Source: Coleofasciculus sp937127375
GTDB lineage: Bacteria > Cyanobacteriota > Cyanobacteriia > Cyanobacteriales > Coleofasciculaceae
Assembly: GCA_040218875.1 (NCBI GenBank)
Contig: JAVJQP010000008.1
Length of the DNA stretch: 64,000 bases
Direction: 5' to 3' (one strand)
A program made the position numbers and the translations under genes. The notes under the pieces are model-generated. The model saw nothing but the letters and a program-made list of their open reading frames with translations, was not told the DNA's origin and did no database searches. This document shows, one piece after another, positions 44,377 to 53,571 of the stretch (positions are counted from its first letter, which is position 1; each line of letters opens with the position of its first letter).

Positions 44377-44423
44377 TTGTAGTAAGCGCTTAAGCGCTTC
44401 TGGCACTTTAGTGCCTACTACGA
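44377..44423. repeat. Cruciform palindromic repeat
   Basis: Outer arms GTAGTA / TACTAC enclose two further palindromes, AAGCGCTTAAGCGCTT and GGCACTTTAGTGCC. It ends the fic pseudogene: the last codons (TVRSRH-stop) are coded by the repeat. A common cyanobacterial dispersed repeat type. Confidence 0.8.
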
Positions 44424-45524
44424 ACTGTTCCCCTCGCAGAAGTAACGACTCCCACCCTTGTCTCAAACTCCCGATACGCTGACAGCACCATAACTCCCAA
44501 AAAATATTCCCACCAAGGTAATAGGTTATGCTGTCCTTCATGCCAATCTTGGGAAGACTGGTAAAGCGTATCATAGTAACTTTCCTTCGTTCTCTCGACA
44601 ATCCGCTCTAAGCTAATAAATCGCCCCACCTCATAACCCGCTTTATAAAGCAGCAATAGGGTAATTAATCGTGCCATTCGCCCATTCCCATCTAAAAACG
44701 GGTGAATGCACAAAAAATCTAGGATATAGGTAGGGGCTGCTGAATAAGTCTTGTGGTGAGGGGGAGCTGGGGAAGCTGGGGAAGCTGGGGGAGCTGGGGG
44801 AGCAAGGGTACATTTTACCTGAGCAAGGTGATGCCCTACTTATGAAGGATGCTACCCCATTTCCTTGCACTTTATCCACTGTAAATATGGCTCAAAGCAT
44901 TGATAGCTAAGGGTTTCGGCTTTGTGCAGCAAGCCCTAGGTAGGAATGAGTAATAACGGTTCGATCGCACCCGAGTGCCAACAGCGATTAAACTGCTCAT
45001 GCAAACGTTCCATGGCTTCAGGTGTGGCATAAGCTGGAATGGGTCGAAACCGCACCACTTTAGTTCCATCCGGATAGGTAGCACTAATTTCGTTATCTAC
45101 CGTTTTCCAGCGCCCACCTGTATTGACCGCAAACTGGTAAAGGTCACGATGAAGTTGTAAAACAATATTAGGCGTAAAAGGGATATGGGCATAGCTCGTG
45201 TGAATCGTCGTTAGGACATCCCGATACCCAGCAATTTCCTGTTCCGAGCGATTCGCTTACGCGATAGCTTCGCTTCATGCGTGGCGTTGTTTTTTCCGTC
45301 ACCAGTTTCTTAATCCGCTCCAACGGTACCGTAATCCCTTCAATCCGGTTAGAAGACTCCGTACTCTGAATAACCGCCGCTTGGCGCAGCGTTTCCAGAA
45401 CTTGGGGCGCTTGTTCTTTGAATAACTCTTGCTTTCCCTTATACTCTCCAATCAGGCGAATCGTTTGCAGCAGTCCTTGGTTAATTGGTTGCTGCTCAAT
45501 CAACCCCTGTTCAAATGATTTCAT
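44408..45524 (-). pseudogene. fic: fic gene broken by a 25-bp insertion, a 202-bp element and 3' truncation
   Basis: N-terminal part (SFEQGLIEQQPINQGLLQTI, IQSTESSNRIEGITV with the inhibitory S/T-x-x-x-E/N-type motif), then the Fic core. HPFLDGNGRMARLI is the AMP-transfer motif. At 45254-45278 a 25-bp insert (with 'gatagcttcgcttc') shifts the frame. At 44735-44936 a 202-bp element splits LIP-TYI. The 3' end is replaced by a cruciform repeat. Removing both insertions restores one frame of 294 codons. It was formerly a Fic/DOC AMP-transferase or toxin, now inactive. Confidence 0.85.
44735..44936. mobile_element. 202-bp MITE-like insertion with 8-bp target duplication
   Basis: Ends GGCTGCTGAATAAG (left) and CTTTGTGCAGCAAGCCC (right), imperfect inverted repeats. 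TAGGTAGG is duplicated exactly on both sides (44727-44734 and 44937-44944), and removal restores the fic frame. It holds a 'ggggaagctgggggagctgg' tract and no transposase. It resembles a non-autonomous derivative of an insertion sequence. Confidence 0.8.
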
Positions 45525-45832
45525 TGCCAGTCTTTATTGCCTTATTAAGTTTGAGAAACCGCCAAGCTTTCCCAAAGAGTATCATTGCAGTGCTGATACC
45601 TGTTCCCTGTTCCCTCAGAACCCTTTTGACTTGTGTTTCCTGCCTTCTGCTATCACTGCTATTGACCTACATTGACCTACCTGTTTCATTAGAACACAAT
45701 TAATGAGCCTTTACATCAATAAATATTTACAAAAAACAACATAATAAAGATTCAATACAACTTGTTTTTTAGATGCTCATTTCCGGCGAATTCGGTGTAT
45801 AAGAGTCGTGACAGGAGTGTGACATTAAAATC
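45525..45832. other. 308-bp intergenic region, no gene
   Basis: Contains 'ctgttccctgttccctc' (45600-45616) and a duplicated 'attgacctac' (45660-45680). The last 100 bp are AT-rich and precede the esterase gene; no clear promoter elements were assigned. Confidence 0.45.
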
Positions 45833-46909
45833 ATGAAAATTACCGCAATAGCCACAGGATTTTCCTTTTTATCTTTATTGTACCCGCTAAGTGCTGAGGC
45901 AATCCAATTCAATCAGATTTATGTGTTTAGTGATAGCTCCGCTGATCCCGGCAATGTCTTCAATGTGACGTCAGCCGCCAACTCGTCAGGTTTACCCGTA
46001 CCGATTACCCCTAGTCCACCTTATTTTAAAGGACGTTTTTCTAATGGCTACAACTGGATAGACATTCTCACATCGGAATTGGCAGTTGATTTGATTCCAT
46101 CGACTGAATTAACGGTGGGAGAACCAATCATTCCATCAACCCCACCAGGGGTAAGTTTTAACTTCGGTGGTGCTACAGCAACCAATAGCGTTAACTTTGC
46201 CTTTGGTGGTGCTAAGACAGGATTGGGTAATGTCAATCCTCAGTTAGGCGTAGGAGTTCTCACCGAGATTAATGGTTTTATTAATGACCTAAATGTCGCT
46301 CAAACATCGGCTAATCCTGACGCCCTTTATATTGTCTGGGCTGGTAATAATGATTACAGCAAGAGTGGGCTGCGTGATAGTACTGAACCCATCAACAATT
46401 TATTTACTGGGGTGACGGCTTTAGCGGAAGCTGGCGCTCGTAATTTCTTTATTCCTAATTTGCCCGATTTGGGTAAAACGCCCCGAGCGATTATACAGGG
46501 AGAAGCAGCGGAACTCACCCAAGTGAGTGCGGAACATAACGCGGGTTTAACGACAATGTTCGATGATTTGCGTCTCACCTATGATGATATAAACATCATA
46601 CCGTTTGATCTGGCGTCTCTGTTTCAAGAGATCATCACCCAGCCTGATGAATTTGGTTTTACCAATGTGACTGAGCCTTGCTTCACTGAATTGGGTGTAT
46701 GTTCTAACCCCGACGAGTACTTATTCTGGGATGAGATCCATCCAACAGCTAAAGGTCATGCTTTATGGGGAGACTATGCATACGAGGCACTCCAAGATGC
46801 TGGTGTAGAACCTCTATCCGTTCCAGAACCGGCGTTTTCCATCCCACTACTATTCATGGGGGTGGGTTTTTTGCTGCAATCAACTGTTCGTCATCGCAAT
46901 TCTCTATGA
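45833..46909 (+). CDS. Secreted GDSL/SGNH esterase-lipase with PEP-CTERM signal (358 aa)
   Basis: Signal peptide MKITAIATGFSFLSLLYPLSAEA. Block I is FSDSSADPGN (nucleophile S35), then GRFSNGYNWIDIL, block III WAGNNDY, and DEIHP with D300 and H303 as the catalytic acid and base. The C-terminus SVPEPAFSIPLLFMGVGFLL then basic HRNSL is a PEP-CTERM anchor. It probably hydrolyses esters (lipids or acylated polysaccharide) outside the cell, attached through exosortase. Two cysteines (PCFTELGVC) may form a disulphide. Full-length for the family. Confidence 0.85.
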   Translation: MKITAIATGFSFLSLLYPLSAEAIQFNQIYVFSDSSADPGNVFNVTSAANSSGLPVPITPSPPYFKGRFSNGYNWIDILTSELAVDLIPSTELTVGEPIIPSTPPGVSFNFGGATATNSVNFAFGGAKTGLGNVNPQLGVGVLTEINGFINDLNVAQTSANPDALYIVWAGNNDYSKSGLRDSTEPINNLFTGVTALAEAGARNFFIPNLPDLGKTPRAIIQGEAAELTQVSAEHNAGLTTMFDDLRLTYDDINIIPFDLASLFQEIITQPDEFGFTNVTEPCFTELGVCSNPDEYLFWDEIHPTAKGHALWGDYAYEALQDAGVEPLSVPEPAFSIPLLFMGVGFLLQSTVRHRNSL

Positions 46910-47127
46910 AGGAGAGCGCTGACTTAAGCCTAGAACTAAAGTTCTGGCTCAAAGCTTAAACCCGTTAAAACGGGTTCAAAGAGTTAGCCAGTAAGTTCCA
47001 TTCTTACTTGAACCTAAAGATAAGACATTTATTTACTGGTCTGCGAATTGGCAATATTTCGCTTAAGTCAGCGCTATTCCAGTTAGGATAATTAGCTTAA
47101 CTACTGATGGAAGCATAATCTGAAATC

Positions 47128-47239
47128 AGACCCTACAGGTCGGCACATTTTCCCATTATGAAGTAAGTCTAAGGGAAAACTACCGTATCTGTCAATACCC
47201 CAAATCCGATTATTTTCCTCCAACCTGCTTTTGATAAAA
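47128..47239. repeat. 110-bp direct repeat, copy 1 (related to R repeats, inverted)
   Basis: Pairs with 47394-47506. The start, read backwards, gives 'aatgggaaaatgtgccgacc', similar to the core of the R repeats at 128-180, 1350-1400, 2634-2685 and 3147-3190 ('atgggaaaatgtgccta'). The same element family is therefore present at both ends of the window. Confidence 0.7.
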
Positions 47240-47393
47240 TCTCCGGCATTGCCATCTAAATTCTACGTTAGTCGCATCGGTTCATAAAAAGCGCGATCGC
47301 ATCCGTCTCTTTGGTGACTTGAGTCTTATTTTCACCAATACAGGACTTTTGTTCAAAGTTAGGGCTATTTGATTGATACTGCTCAGATAATAC

Positions 47394-47506
47394 TCTGAAA
47401 CTATACCCTATAGGTCGGCACATTTTCCCATTATAAAGTAAGTCTAAGGGAAAACTACGGCATCTGTCAATACCCCAAATCCAATTATTTTCCCAAACCT
47501 GCTTTT
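47394..47506. repeat. 110-bp direct repeat, copy 2
   Basis: Second copy of the 47128 repeat, with scattered substitutions. It lies 340 bp upstream of the kinase gene. Confidence 0.7.
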
Positions 47507-47848
47507 GAGCAAATTTTGACCTAAGCCTAAGTCAGTTAGTGGAAATCACATCAACTCCATTAACTTATATAAACAGTCCTTAAACCCTGACCAAGGACAA
47601 ATCAAGAAGGACAAAGGACAAAAAGCCCATAAATTTAATCGGCAAAAATAAAAATTCACCCATCCTTCACTTAAATTTTATTCAAACAATTTCCTCTTTT
47701 CGTCTGCATCTGTGTCGGCTACAGTATAAGAGAACGTCCCATTCAGGTGACATTAATCTTCTGCCAAAATTTTGTCAGACTGTGCCACCTGATGATCCGG
47801 AATGTTCTGATAAATATCCGAAGGATAAAATAGTGACGGGAGACAGCT

Positions 47849-50800
47849 ATGAAACTGAAGACCAAATTTATCTCAGGCTTTCTCGGGGTGGCATCGCTGG
47901 TCGCTGTTTTGGGAATTATTACAATTCAAACAAAGAAAAATGTTGATGAGCAATTTAATCAGATTACCGAGGGTACTACCCGCCAACTGGTGGCATTAAA
48001 TCAGATTAAGGCAGCCTCCTTACGGTTAACCAATAAAGCCTATAGTTATGCTGTGATCGAAGGAAAATCGACCACCACCTCGCCAACAGCTCAAGACGAA
48101 GAACCGGAAAAACAAGCCAAAGTTGACTTCCAACAATCCGTTGCTGCTCTGGATCAGTATTTAGCCGAATTTCAGTCCTTTGCCAATAACCCTCAAGCTC
48201 AAAGCTTTTATCGGGAATTAAAAATCAGTAAACTGCTATTGGCAGAAATCAGCCAGGAAATTTTAGCCTTAGATGACACAAACTTCCGACGCACTGATAT
48301 CTTGGCAAAACGGCAAGCGTTAGAGAATGCAGAAGACCAATTTTTAGCCGTTGTTGATCAAGCCATTACTTTTCATACGAATACTCTAGAAGAAGAAAAT
48401 CAAACCGCAAATCGCAGTTCAACCTACTCACTGATTATTAACCTCACAGCAATTACTGGAGTTGTCGCCGTATCAATTATTTTCGGTATTGTTTTAGCCG
48501 ATCGCGTCACCAAGCCGATTGTTAAACTCAAAGAAGCCGCCTCAAAAATTGGCGAAGGGGACTTCGATACTTATGTTGAGGTGCAAACCAAGGACGAACT
48601 AAGTGTCTTAGCGGATACCTTTAATCAGATGAGTAAACAGCTCCAAGAAACGACGGTATCTAAATCCTATCTCGATAATATTATCAGTTCCTTGAGTGAT
48701 GGACTCATTGTGCTGAATAAAAATATTAGAGTTGAGAGTTTTAATGAAGCTACATTATTTCTATCCGGATATTCTCCCAAAGAACTGCGGGATCAACCCT
48801 TAGAGCGTTTCTTTAAAGAAGATAACTTCCTAGCTCATTTACAGGCAAATGATTCGCAACAAAGTGGCTTTCTGGGTCGGTACGAAACCACCTTCTTTAC
48901 GAAAAAAGGGACTTCTGTTCCCGTGTCTGTAACCGCCTCAGTGATGAAAAATTCATCCGACAGGATTCAAGGAATTGTTTGTTTAGTCCAAGACATTTCA
49001 GCTCGCAAACGGGCAGATGAGGCATTGCGCCGCCAAGCGTTAATGTTTGAAACGATTTATGATGGTGTTATTGTCACCGATTTGAAGGGTCATATCCTGG
49101 ACTGGAACCCAGCAGCAGAACGTATTTTTGGCTATGAAAAAACCGAAGTATTAGGTCAAACCTGTGGCATGGTTTATCAACCCGATGAAGCCACCGCCCT
49201 AACGCAACAAATGCTGGATAGTTTACTACATGAAGGACGCTGGACGCGGGAGATTGAATTTATCCGAAAAGATGGCAATAAAGGGGTGTGCGAAACCGTG
49301 GTTGTGCCGTTGCGGGATGACCTGGGTAGACCCATCGCCGCGATTGGGGTGAACCGGGATGTGACTGAACGAAAAGAGTATGAAAATAAACTGGTAGAAG
49401 CGCGGGAAGCCGCCGTCGAAGCCGCCCGGGCAAAAGCTCAATTCTTGGCAAATATGAGCCATGAAATCCGCACACCGATGAATGGCGTGTTGGGAATGAG
49501 TGAATTGCTGTTAACGACAGATCTTAATCCCCGCCAACTGGATTTTGTCAAAACCTTGCAAGTCAGTGGTGAACATTTACTGGGTGTAATTAATGATATT
49601 CTCGACTTCTCCAAACTCGAAGCCGGAGAAATGCGCCTCGATGTTGATGAGTTGAACATTAATCGGTCGTTGGAAGATGTCTTAGATTTGTGTTCTCCCC
49701 AAGCCGAAGCCAAGGATTTAGAATTAGCGCTGTTAGTGGATACGGATGTACCGCGACGACTGATGGGAGATGTGGGGCGATTGCGTCAAATTTGCACGAA
49801 TTTAGTCAGTAATTCGATTAAGTTTACCGAATCTGGCGAAGTGGTGATTCGGGTGTCGGTTCATCAGGAATTGCCGGATCAAGACAAGCTTCAACTGCGA
49901 TTTGCTGTGCGGGATACAGGGATTGGGATTAACCCAGAGGATAAAAGTAAACTCTTCCAAGCCTTCTCTCAAGTTGATTCCTCGACTACCCGCAAATATG
50001 GGGGGACAGGTTTAGGTTTAGCCATCTGTAAGCAACTGGTAGAAATGATGGGGGGTGAGATTGGCGTCGAGAGTCAACTGGGTGTGGGTTCGACGTTCTG
50101 GTTTACAATTACCTTTGGGAAAGTACCGGTGGGTACTGAGGAGAATCAGAGCGATCGCATCTTTAGTAATTTACCCATCTCCCCCGAATCCCTGCAAGGG
50201 AAACGGGTATTAATCGTCGATGACCGCCCAATTAATCGCCAAATTGTCAAGTATCAGTTAGAGGCGAGGGGCATGGAAGTCGATGAAGCTGATAATGGTA
50301 TTATTGCGCTCAATGCCATGCAAGCCTCTGCCGAAGCGGGTAAACCCTATGATGTGGCGCTACTGGATATGAAAATGCCCAAAATCGATGGGTCAACCCT
50401 AGGACGGTTGATTCTGGCTGAACCGGATTGGGCAAAAACCAAGTTAGTCCTAATGACTTCGATGCACGCCGGAGATTCCGCCCAACCCTTGCTGAAAAGC
50501 GGGTTTGCCGATTATTTAGTTAAACCGGTTAAAGAATCTCAATTGCTGGAATCGTTACAGAAAATTCTGGCGGCTGAGATTCCCGCTACCCTCTTCAGTA
50601 CCCAATCAGCTATCCTTGATCCGTCTCAGCCTGCACCCCAACCCACTTGTCTGAAAATTCTCTTAGTCGAAGATACACCAATTAACCTGAAACTGGTACG
50701 CCATCAGGTGCAATTATTGGGACATGAATCAGAGTCGGCAGAAAATGGTCAAGAAGCCCTTGACAAAATCGCCCAAAATGACTACGACATCGTGTTAATG

Positions 50801-52285
50801 GATTGTCAGATGCCCGTAATGGATGGCTACCAGGCAGTCCGAACCTTACGCCAGCGAGAAGGAACAGACCGCCATACCGTAATTATTGGCATGACCGCTT
50901 ACGCCATGCAAGGCGATCGCGAAAAATGTCTAGCTGCAGGAATGGATGACTATCTGAGTAAGCCTGTGATGGTGAAAAACTTGGCACCCGTATTAGAACG
51001 ATGGTCCTCCGTGGTCAAAGGCGTCTCCCCCAAACCTGAACGTCCCTCTCCGGCTCAATCCACGAGTAGTCTACTCTCTAATGTCGTAGACTGGAAGCGT
51101 CTCAAGGAAATCTCCGAAGGTGATCCAGGATTTCAACTCGAGTTAGTCCAAGGCTTTATTAAAGAAGGCGCGAGTTTTATTAACCAAGCAAAACAGGCAT
51201 TAGCGAATAAAGACTGGGTTATGGTTACCAATAAAGCCCACCAACTCAAAGGTGCCAGTTCCTCCGTCGCCGTGCAAACCATGCCCGATGTGGCGGAACA
51301 ACTGCGACATGAGGCGAGAACAAAAAATGGCGAGAGTAGCGCTAAACTAATTGGGGAGTTAGAGAAACTCCTTGAGCAACTAAAAGGACATATCGACCTA
51401 AATACCACCTCGCTGAAAGAGGAACTACCCAACAAAGGATGGGATTTTCAACAAGAGGTTGCTGAGTTAGCAGCAAAGACATCGAAATTGAAAGCGGAAA
51501 CAGAACCACAGCAGTCGCTAACTCTTTTGTTAGTGGAAGATACGCCAATTAACCTGAAATTAGTCCAGCATCAAGTCCGCCTCCTAGGTCATCAGTGGGA
51601 TTCTGCGGAAAATGGTGAAAAAGCCCTGGAAAAATTGGCAGAGAATGATTATGACATTGTGTTAATGGATTGTCAGATGCCAGTGATGGATGGCTATGAA
51701 GCCACGCAAGCCTTACGGCAACGGGAAGGTAAAGACCACCATACGATTGTGATTGGCATGACCGCTTATGCGATGCCAGGCGATCGAGATAAATGTATTG
51801 CAGCGGGAATGGATGACTATCTGAGTAAACCGGTGATGGTGAAAGAACTGAAAGTCATGTTACAGCGATGGTCATTGGTGGTCAAGGAAAATAAGGCAAA
51901 ATCCAGCAAACAGATGGACAGCCAAGATAGGACCCAAGGGACTGTCGATCCGGTGGATTGGAGTGCATTGTCAGAAATTTCTGGTGGTGATCCAGAGTTT
52001 CAGTTGGAATTGGTGAAAGGATTTATTAATGATGGGTCAATGTTTCTCTCCCAAGTCCACCAAGCCTTGGCGGATCAAGATTGGGTAACGTTAGCGAATA
52101 AAGCTCATCAACTCAAGGGTTCTAGTGCGTCTGTGGCGGTGGAATCGATGTCAGATTTAGCGCGTCAACTGAATGATTGCGCTGATGAGAAAAATTTAGA
52201 GGAGGCGAAGGAATTGATGAGTCAAATGGAGGAAATTATGGCGCAGGTTAAGGCGTCGGTGGAGAAGAAAGCAGCAGGGGGATAG
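47849..52285 (+). CDS. Hybrid histidine kinase: HAMP-PAS-PAS-HisKA-HATPase-REC-REC-Hpt-REC-Hpt (1478 aa)
   Basis: A first TM (KFISGFLGVASLVAVLGIITIQT) and a second (IINLTAITGVVAVSIIFGIVLA) bracket a 4-helix sensor. HAMP follows, then two PAS domains (LDNIISSLSDGLIVL; FETIYDGVIVTDL). The HisKA box MSHEIRTPMNG carries H538, and HATPase motifs are TNLVSNSIKF, DTGIGI and GGTGLGLAI. REC1 has D840, REC2 D985, Hpt1 H1131, REC3 D1274 and Hpt2 H1420. REC2-Hpt1 and REC3-Hpt2 are clearly duplicated (LLVEDTPINLKLV, DIVLMDCQMPVMDGY, HQLKG in both). A complete phosphorelay within one protein. Output partner unknown; none adjacent. Confidence 0.92.
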   Translation: MKLKTKFISGFLGVASLVAVLGIITIQTKKNVDEQFNQITEGTTRQLVALNQIKAASLRLTNKAYSYAVIEGKSTTTSPTAQDEEPEKQAKVDFQQSVAALDQYLAEFQSFANNPQAQSFYRELKISKLLLAEISQEILALDDTNFRRTDILAKRQALENAEDQFLAVVDQAITFHTNTLEEENQTANRSSTYSLIINLTAITGVVAVSIIFGIVLADRVTKPIVKLKEAASKIGEGDFDTYVEVQTKDELSVLADTFNQMSKQLQETTVSKSYLDNIISSLSDGLIVLNKNIRVESFNEATLFLSGYSPKELRDQPLERFFKEDNFLAHLQANDSQQSGFLGRYETTFFTKKGTSVPVSVTASVMKNSSDRIQGIVCLVQDISARKRADEALRRQALMFETIYDGVIVTDLKGHILDWNPAAERIFGYEKTEVLGQTCGMVYQPDEATALTQQMLDSLLHEGRWTREIEFIRKDGNKGVCETVVVPLRDDLGRPIAAIGVNRDVTERKEYENKLVEAREAAVEAARAKAQFLANMSHEIRTPMNGVLGMSELLLTTDLNPRQLDFVKTLQVSGEHLLGVINDILDFSKLEAGEMRLDVDELNINRSLEDVLDLCSPQAEAKDLELALLVDTDVPRRLMGDVGRLRQICTNLVSNSIKFTESGEVVIRVSVHQELPDQDKLQLRFAVRDTGIGINPEDKSKLFQAFSQVDSSTTRKYGGTGLGLAICKQLVEMMGGEIGVESQLGVGSTFWFTITFGKVPVGTEENQSDRIFSNLPISPESLQGKRVLIVDDRPINRQIVKYQLEARGMEVDEADNGIIALNAMQASAEAGKPYDVALLDMKMPKIDGSTLGRLILAEPDWAKTKLVLMTSMHAGDSAQPLLKSGFADYLVKPVKESQLLESLQKILAAEIPATLFSTQSAILDPSQPAPQPTCLKILLVEDTPINLKLVRHQVQLLGHESESAENGQEALDKIAQNDYDIVLMDCQMPVMDGYQAVRTLRQREGTDRHTVIIGMTAYAMQGDREKCLAAGMDDYLSKPVMVKNLAPVLERWSSVVKGVSPKPERPSPAQSTSSLLSNVVDWKRLKEISEGDPGFQLELVQGFIKEGASFINQAKQALANKDWVMVTNKAHQLKGASSSVAVQTMPDVAEQLRHEARTKNGESSAKLIGELEKLLEQLKGHIDLNTTSLKEELPNKGWDFQQEVAELAAKTSKLKAETEPQQSLTLLLVEDTPINLKLVQHQVRLLGHQWDSAENGEKALEKLAENDYDIVLMDCQMPVMDGYEATQALRQREGKDHHTIVIGMTAYAMPGDRDKCIAAGMDDYLSKPVMVKELKVMLQRWSLVVKENKAKSSKQMDSQDRTQGTVDPVDWSALSEISGGDPEFQLELVKGFINDGSMFLSQVHQALADQDWVTLANKAHQLKGSSASVAVESMSDLARQLNDCADEKNLEEAKELMSQMEEIMAQVKASVEKKAAGG

Positions 52286-52351
52286 GAAAAGTTTGAGTTT
52301 ATATGCACTGATGTGTATTAGTCAGAACTTCCATTCGTAAGTGAGGTACAC

Positions 52352-52384
52352 AGATCCCCGACTTCTTAGAGAAGTCGGGGATCT
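52352..52384. repeat. Hairpin repeat after the kinase gene
   Basis: Perfect 15-bp stem AGATCCCCGACTTCT / AGAAGTCGGGGATCT with a 3-nt loop, 66 bp after the kinase stop. No T-run follows, so it is a dispersed palindromic repeat rather than a classical terminator. It may still protect the mRNA 3' end. Confidence 0.8.
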
Positions 52385-52472
52385 AGCTTGGATAGTGACA
52401 TTTAAAACCCTTATACATCAAGGTTTAGCTGTTCCCTACCCTGACCACAACAGTTATTCAGCAAACCCTATA

Positions 52473-52931
52473 CTAGAGATTGCACGTACTAACACGAGCA
52501 AACAAATCATCACGAAGATCTCCCCACGCCAACCATCCCATGACTCCACCCGCAGGAAGATGTCCTATTGGTGCATTCTGATTAAATATCAGCTCATTGT
52601 AACTTTGCCACCGATTCGACACCCGCCAGCCAATCTGATCAGCAAATGCCATCAAATTTTTTCCTGATTGCTCATAAATCCGCTTCTGAACACTAAAACC
52701 TAATTTCCCACTGCTAGACTTAATCCAAAGTTGATCAATCGCCCTAAGTTCCTGACAAGGAAATTGCTGAATATCTTGATTCGTTAAATAGCCGCGTTTA
52801 TCCGCACCCGTAATTTCTAAGATAATCGTAAACGTTTCCTCGTCTGCTTCTCGCCACTGCCCTGCTGCTAACAGTTCGTCAAGTTTACTATAGTTTGCCC
52901 CTTCAGAAGAGCTTAAACTATCTTCAAACAT
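52473..52931 (-). CDS. GUN4-domain protein (152 aa)
   Basis: YSKLDELLAAGQWREADEETFTIILEITG, the QDIQQFPCQELRAIDQLWIKSS segment, GKLGFSVQKRIYEQSGKNLMAFADQIGWRV and W-rich ends match the GUN4 domain. GUN4 binds porphyrins (protoporphyrin IX and Mg-protoporphyrin) and stimulates Mg-chelatase. Cyanobacteria also carry shorter or kinase-fused paralogues. This one is a stand-alone, slightly short version; whether it is the true Gun4 or a paralogue cannot be told here. The C-terminus (PIGHLPAGGVMGW) is as usual. Confidence 0.85.
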   Translation of the reverse strand: MFEDSLSSSEGANYSKLDELLAAGQWREADEETFTIILEITGADKRGYLTNQDIQQFPCQELRAIDQLWIKSSSGKLGFSVQKRIYEQSGKNLMAFADQIGWRVSNRWQSYNELIFNQNAPIGHLPAGGVMGWLAWGDLRDDLFARVSTCNL

Positions 52932-53035
52932 ACGCTTTCTTGTAAATCAATATACAGTAGAGATTTGGTATCCTGATCACCCAGTTTTTTCTACTGTATA
53001 ACTTAATCAATCATTCCCTACCCGAATCAGAACGA

Positions 53036-53335
53036 TTAAGCTAACAATACATAATGACGAATATCTGGCGGTGCAGCGAACAACTCTTCGCCTTCTAAAA
53101 ACGCTTGCTGAATGTGAGCCGAGTCCAAATGTACTCGCCACGCTTGCTCACTTTCCCATTCTGCGACAAAGGCAAACTCTGTGGGAATCGCTGGACTTTG
53201 TAATAACTCGTAAGTGATACAACCGGGTTCCTTGCGCGTCGCTTCAACGATTTCTAACAACAGTGCTTTGAGTTTCTCTTCCTTCCCCGGATGCGCGACG
53301 ACACGAGCTAATACTCGGATTGCTGAGTTTACCAT
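53036..53335 (-). CDS. Antibiotic-biosynthesis monooxygenase (ABM) fold protein (99 aa)
   Basis: Ferredoxin-like dimeric alpha/beta barrel: IRVLARVVAHPGKEEKLKALLLEIVEATRKEPGCITYELLQ, FAFVAEWESEQAWRVHLDSAHIQQAF. The family includes quinol monooxygenases (YgiN) and stress-linked proteins; the substrate is unknown. The ATG at 53335 has AGAGG at 10 bp. A TTG three codons upstream is unlikely because it sits almost on top of AGAGG. Confidence 0.8.
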   Translation of the reverse strand: MVNSAIRVLARVVAHPGKEEKLKALLLEIVEATRKEPGCITYELLQSPAIPTEFAFVAEWESEQAWRVHLDSAHIQQAFLEGEELFAAPPDIRHYVLLA

Positions 53336-53424
53336 GATAATCAATCCTCTGCGTACATCTCCTCACCAATAAAAGGCTACCGCAGTTCGGAACGCGATCG
53401 CAAAAACCAAGCCCATACAAAAAT

Positions 53425-53464
53425 ACGGCGGAAAAACTCCCTGGATCAGAGGTTTTCCCGCCGT
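53425..53464 (-). terminator. Hairpin, possible second terminator
   Basis: ACGGCGGAAAAACT (53425-53438) pairs with AGGTTTTCCCGCCGT (53450-53464). Read on the minus strand it is followed by ATTTTTG. It lies between ycf35 and the ABM gene and, with 53508-53548, may separate the two transcripts. Confidence 0.5.
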
Positions 53465-53507
53465 TATTATGTTATGGAAAAGACTAGAACATTTGTTCTA
53501 TAACCTT

Positions 53508-53548
53508 TGAAAAAAACGGGTCAACCCCAAATCAATTGGTTAACCCGT
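53508..53548 (-). terminator. Rho-independent terminator after ycf35
   Basis: On the minus strand ACGGGTTAACC ... GGTTGACCCGT (11-bp stem with one wobble, 53516-53526 / 53538-53548) is followed by seven Ts. It lies 24 bp after the ycf35 stop. Confidence 0.75.
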
Positions 53549-53571
53549 AAGCTTGGGAACGCCTTGATGGA

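Larger units (their letters stand above)
46910..47848. other. 939-bp intergenic region with two 110-bp direct repeats
   Basis: A palindromic cluster (agccTAGAACTAAAGTTCTggct and AACCCGTTAAAACGGGTT, 46926-46978) follows the esterase gene. The repeats at 47128-47239 and 47394-47506 share 'ggtcggcacattttcccatt', 'agtctaagggaaaactac' and 'tgtcaataccccaaatcc'. No ORF is supported. The last 150 bp contain 'gggagacag' just before the kinase start. Confidence 0.6.

Noticed and set aside
52341..52667. 108-residue plus-strand ORF after the kinase gene
   Set aside because: Begins in a palindromic repeat and overlaps the GUN4 gene on the opposite strand.
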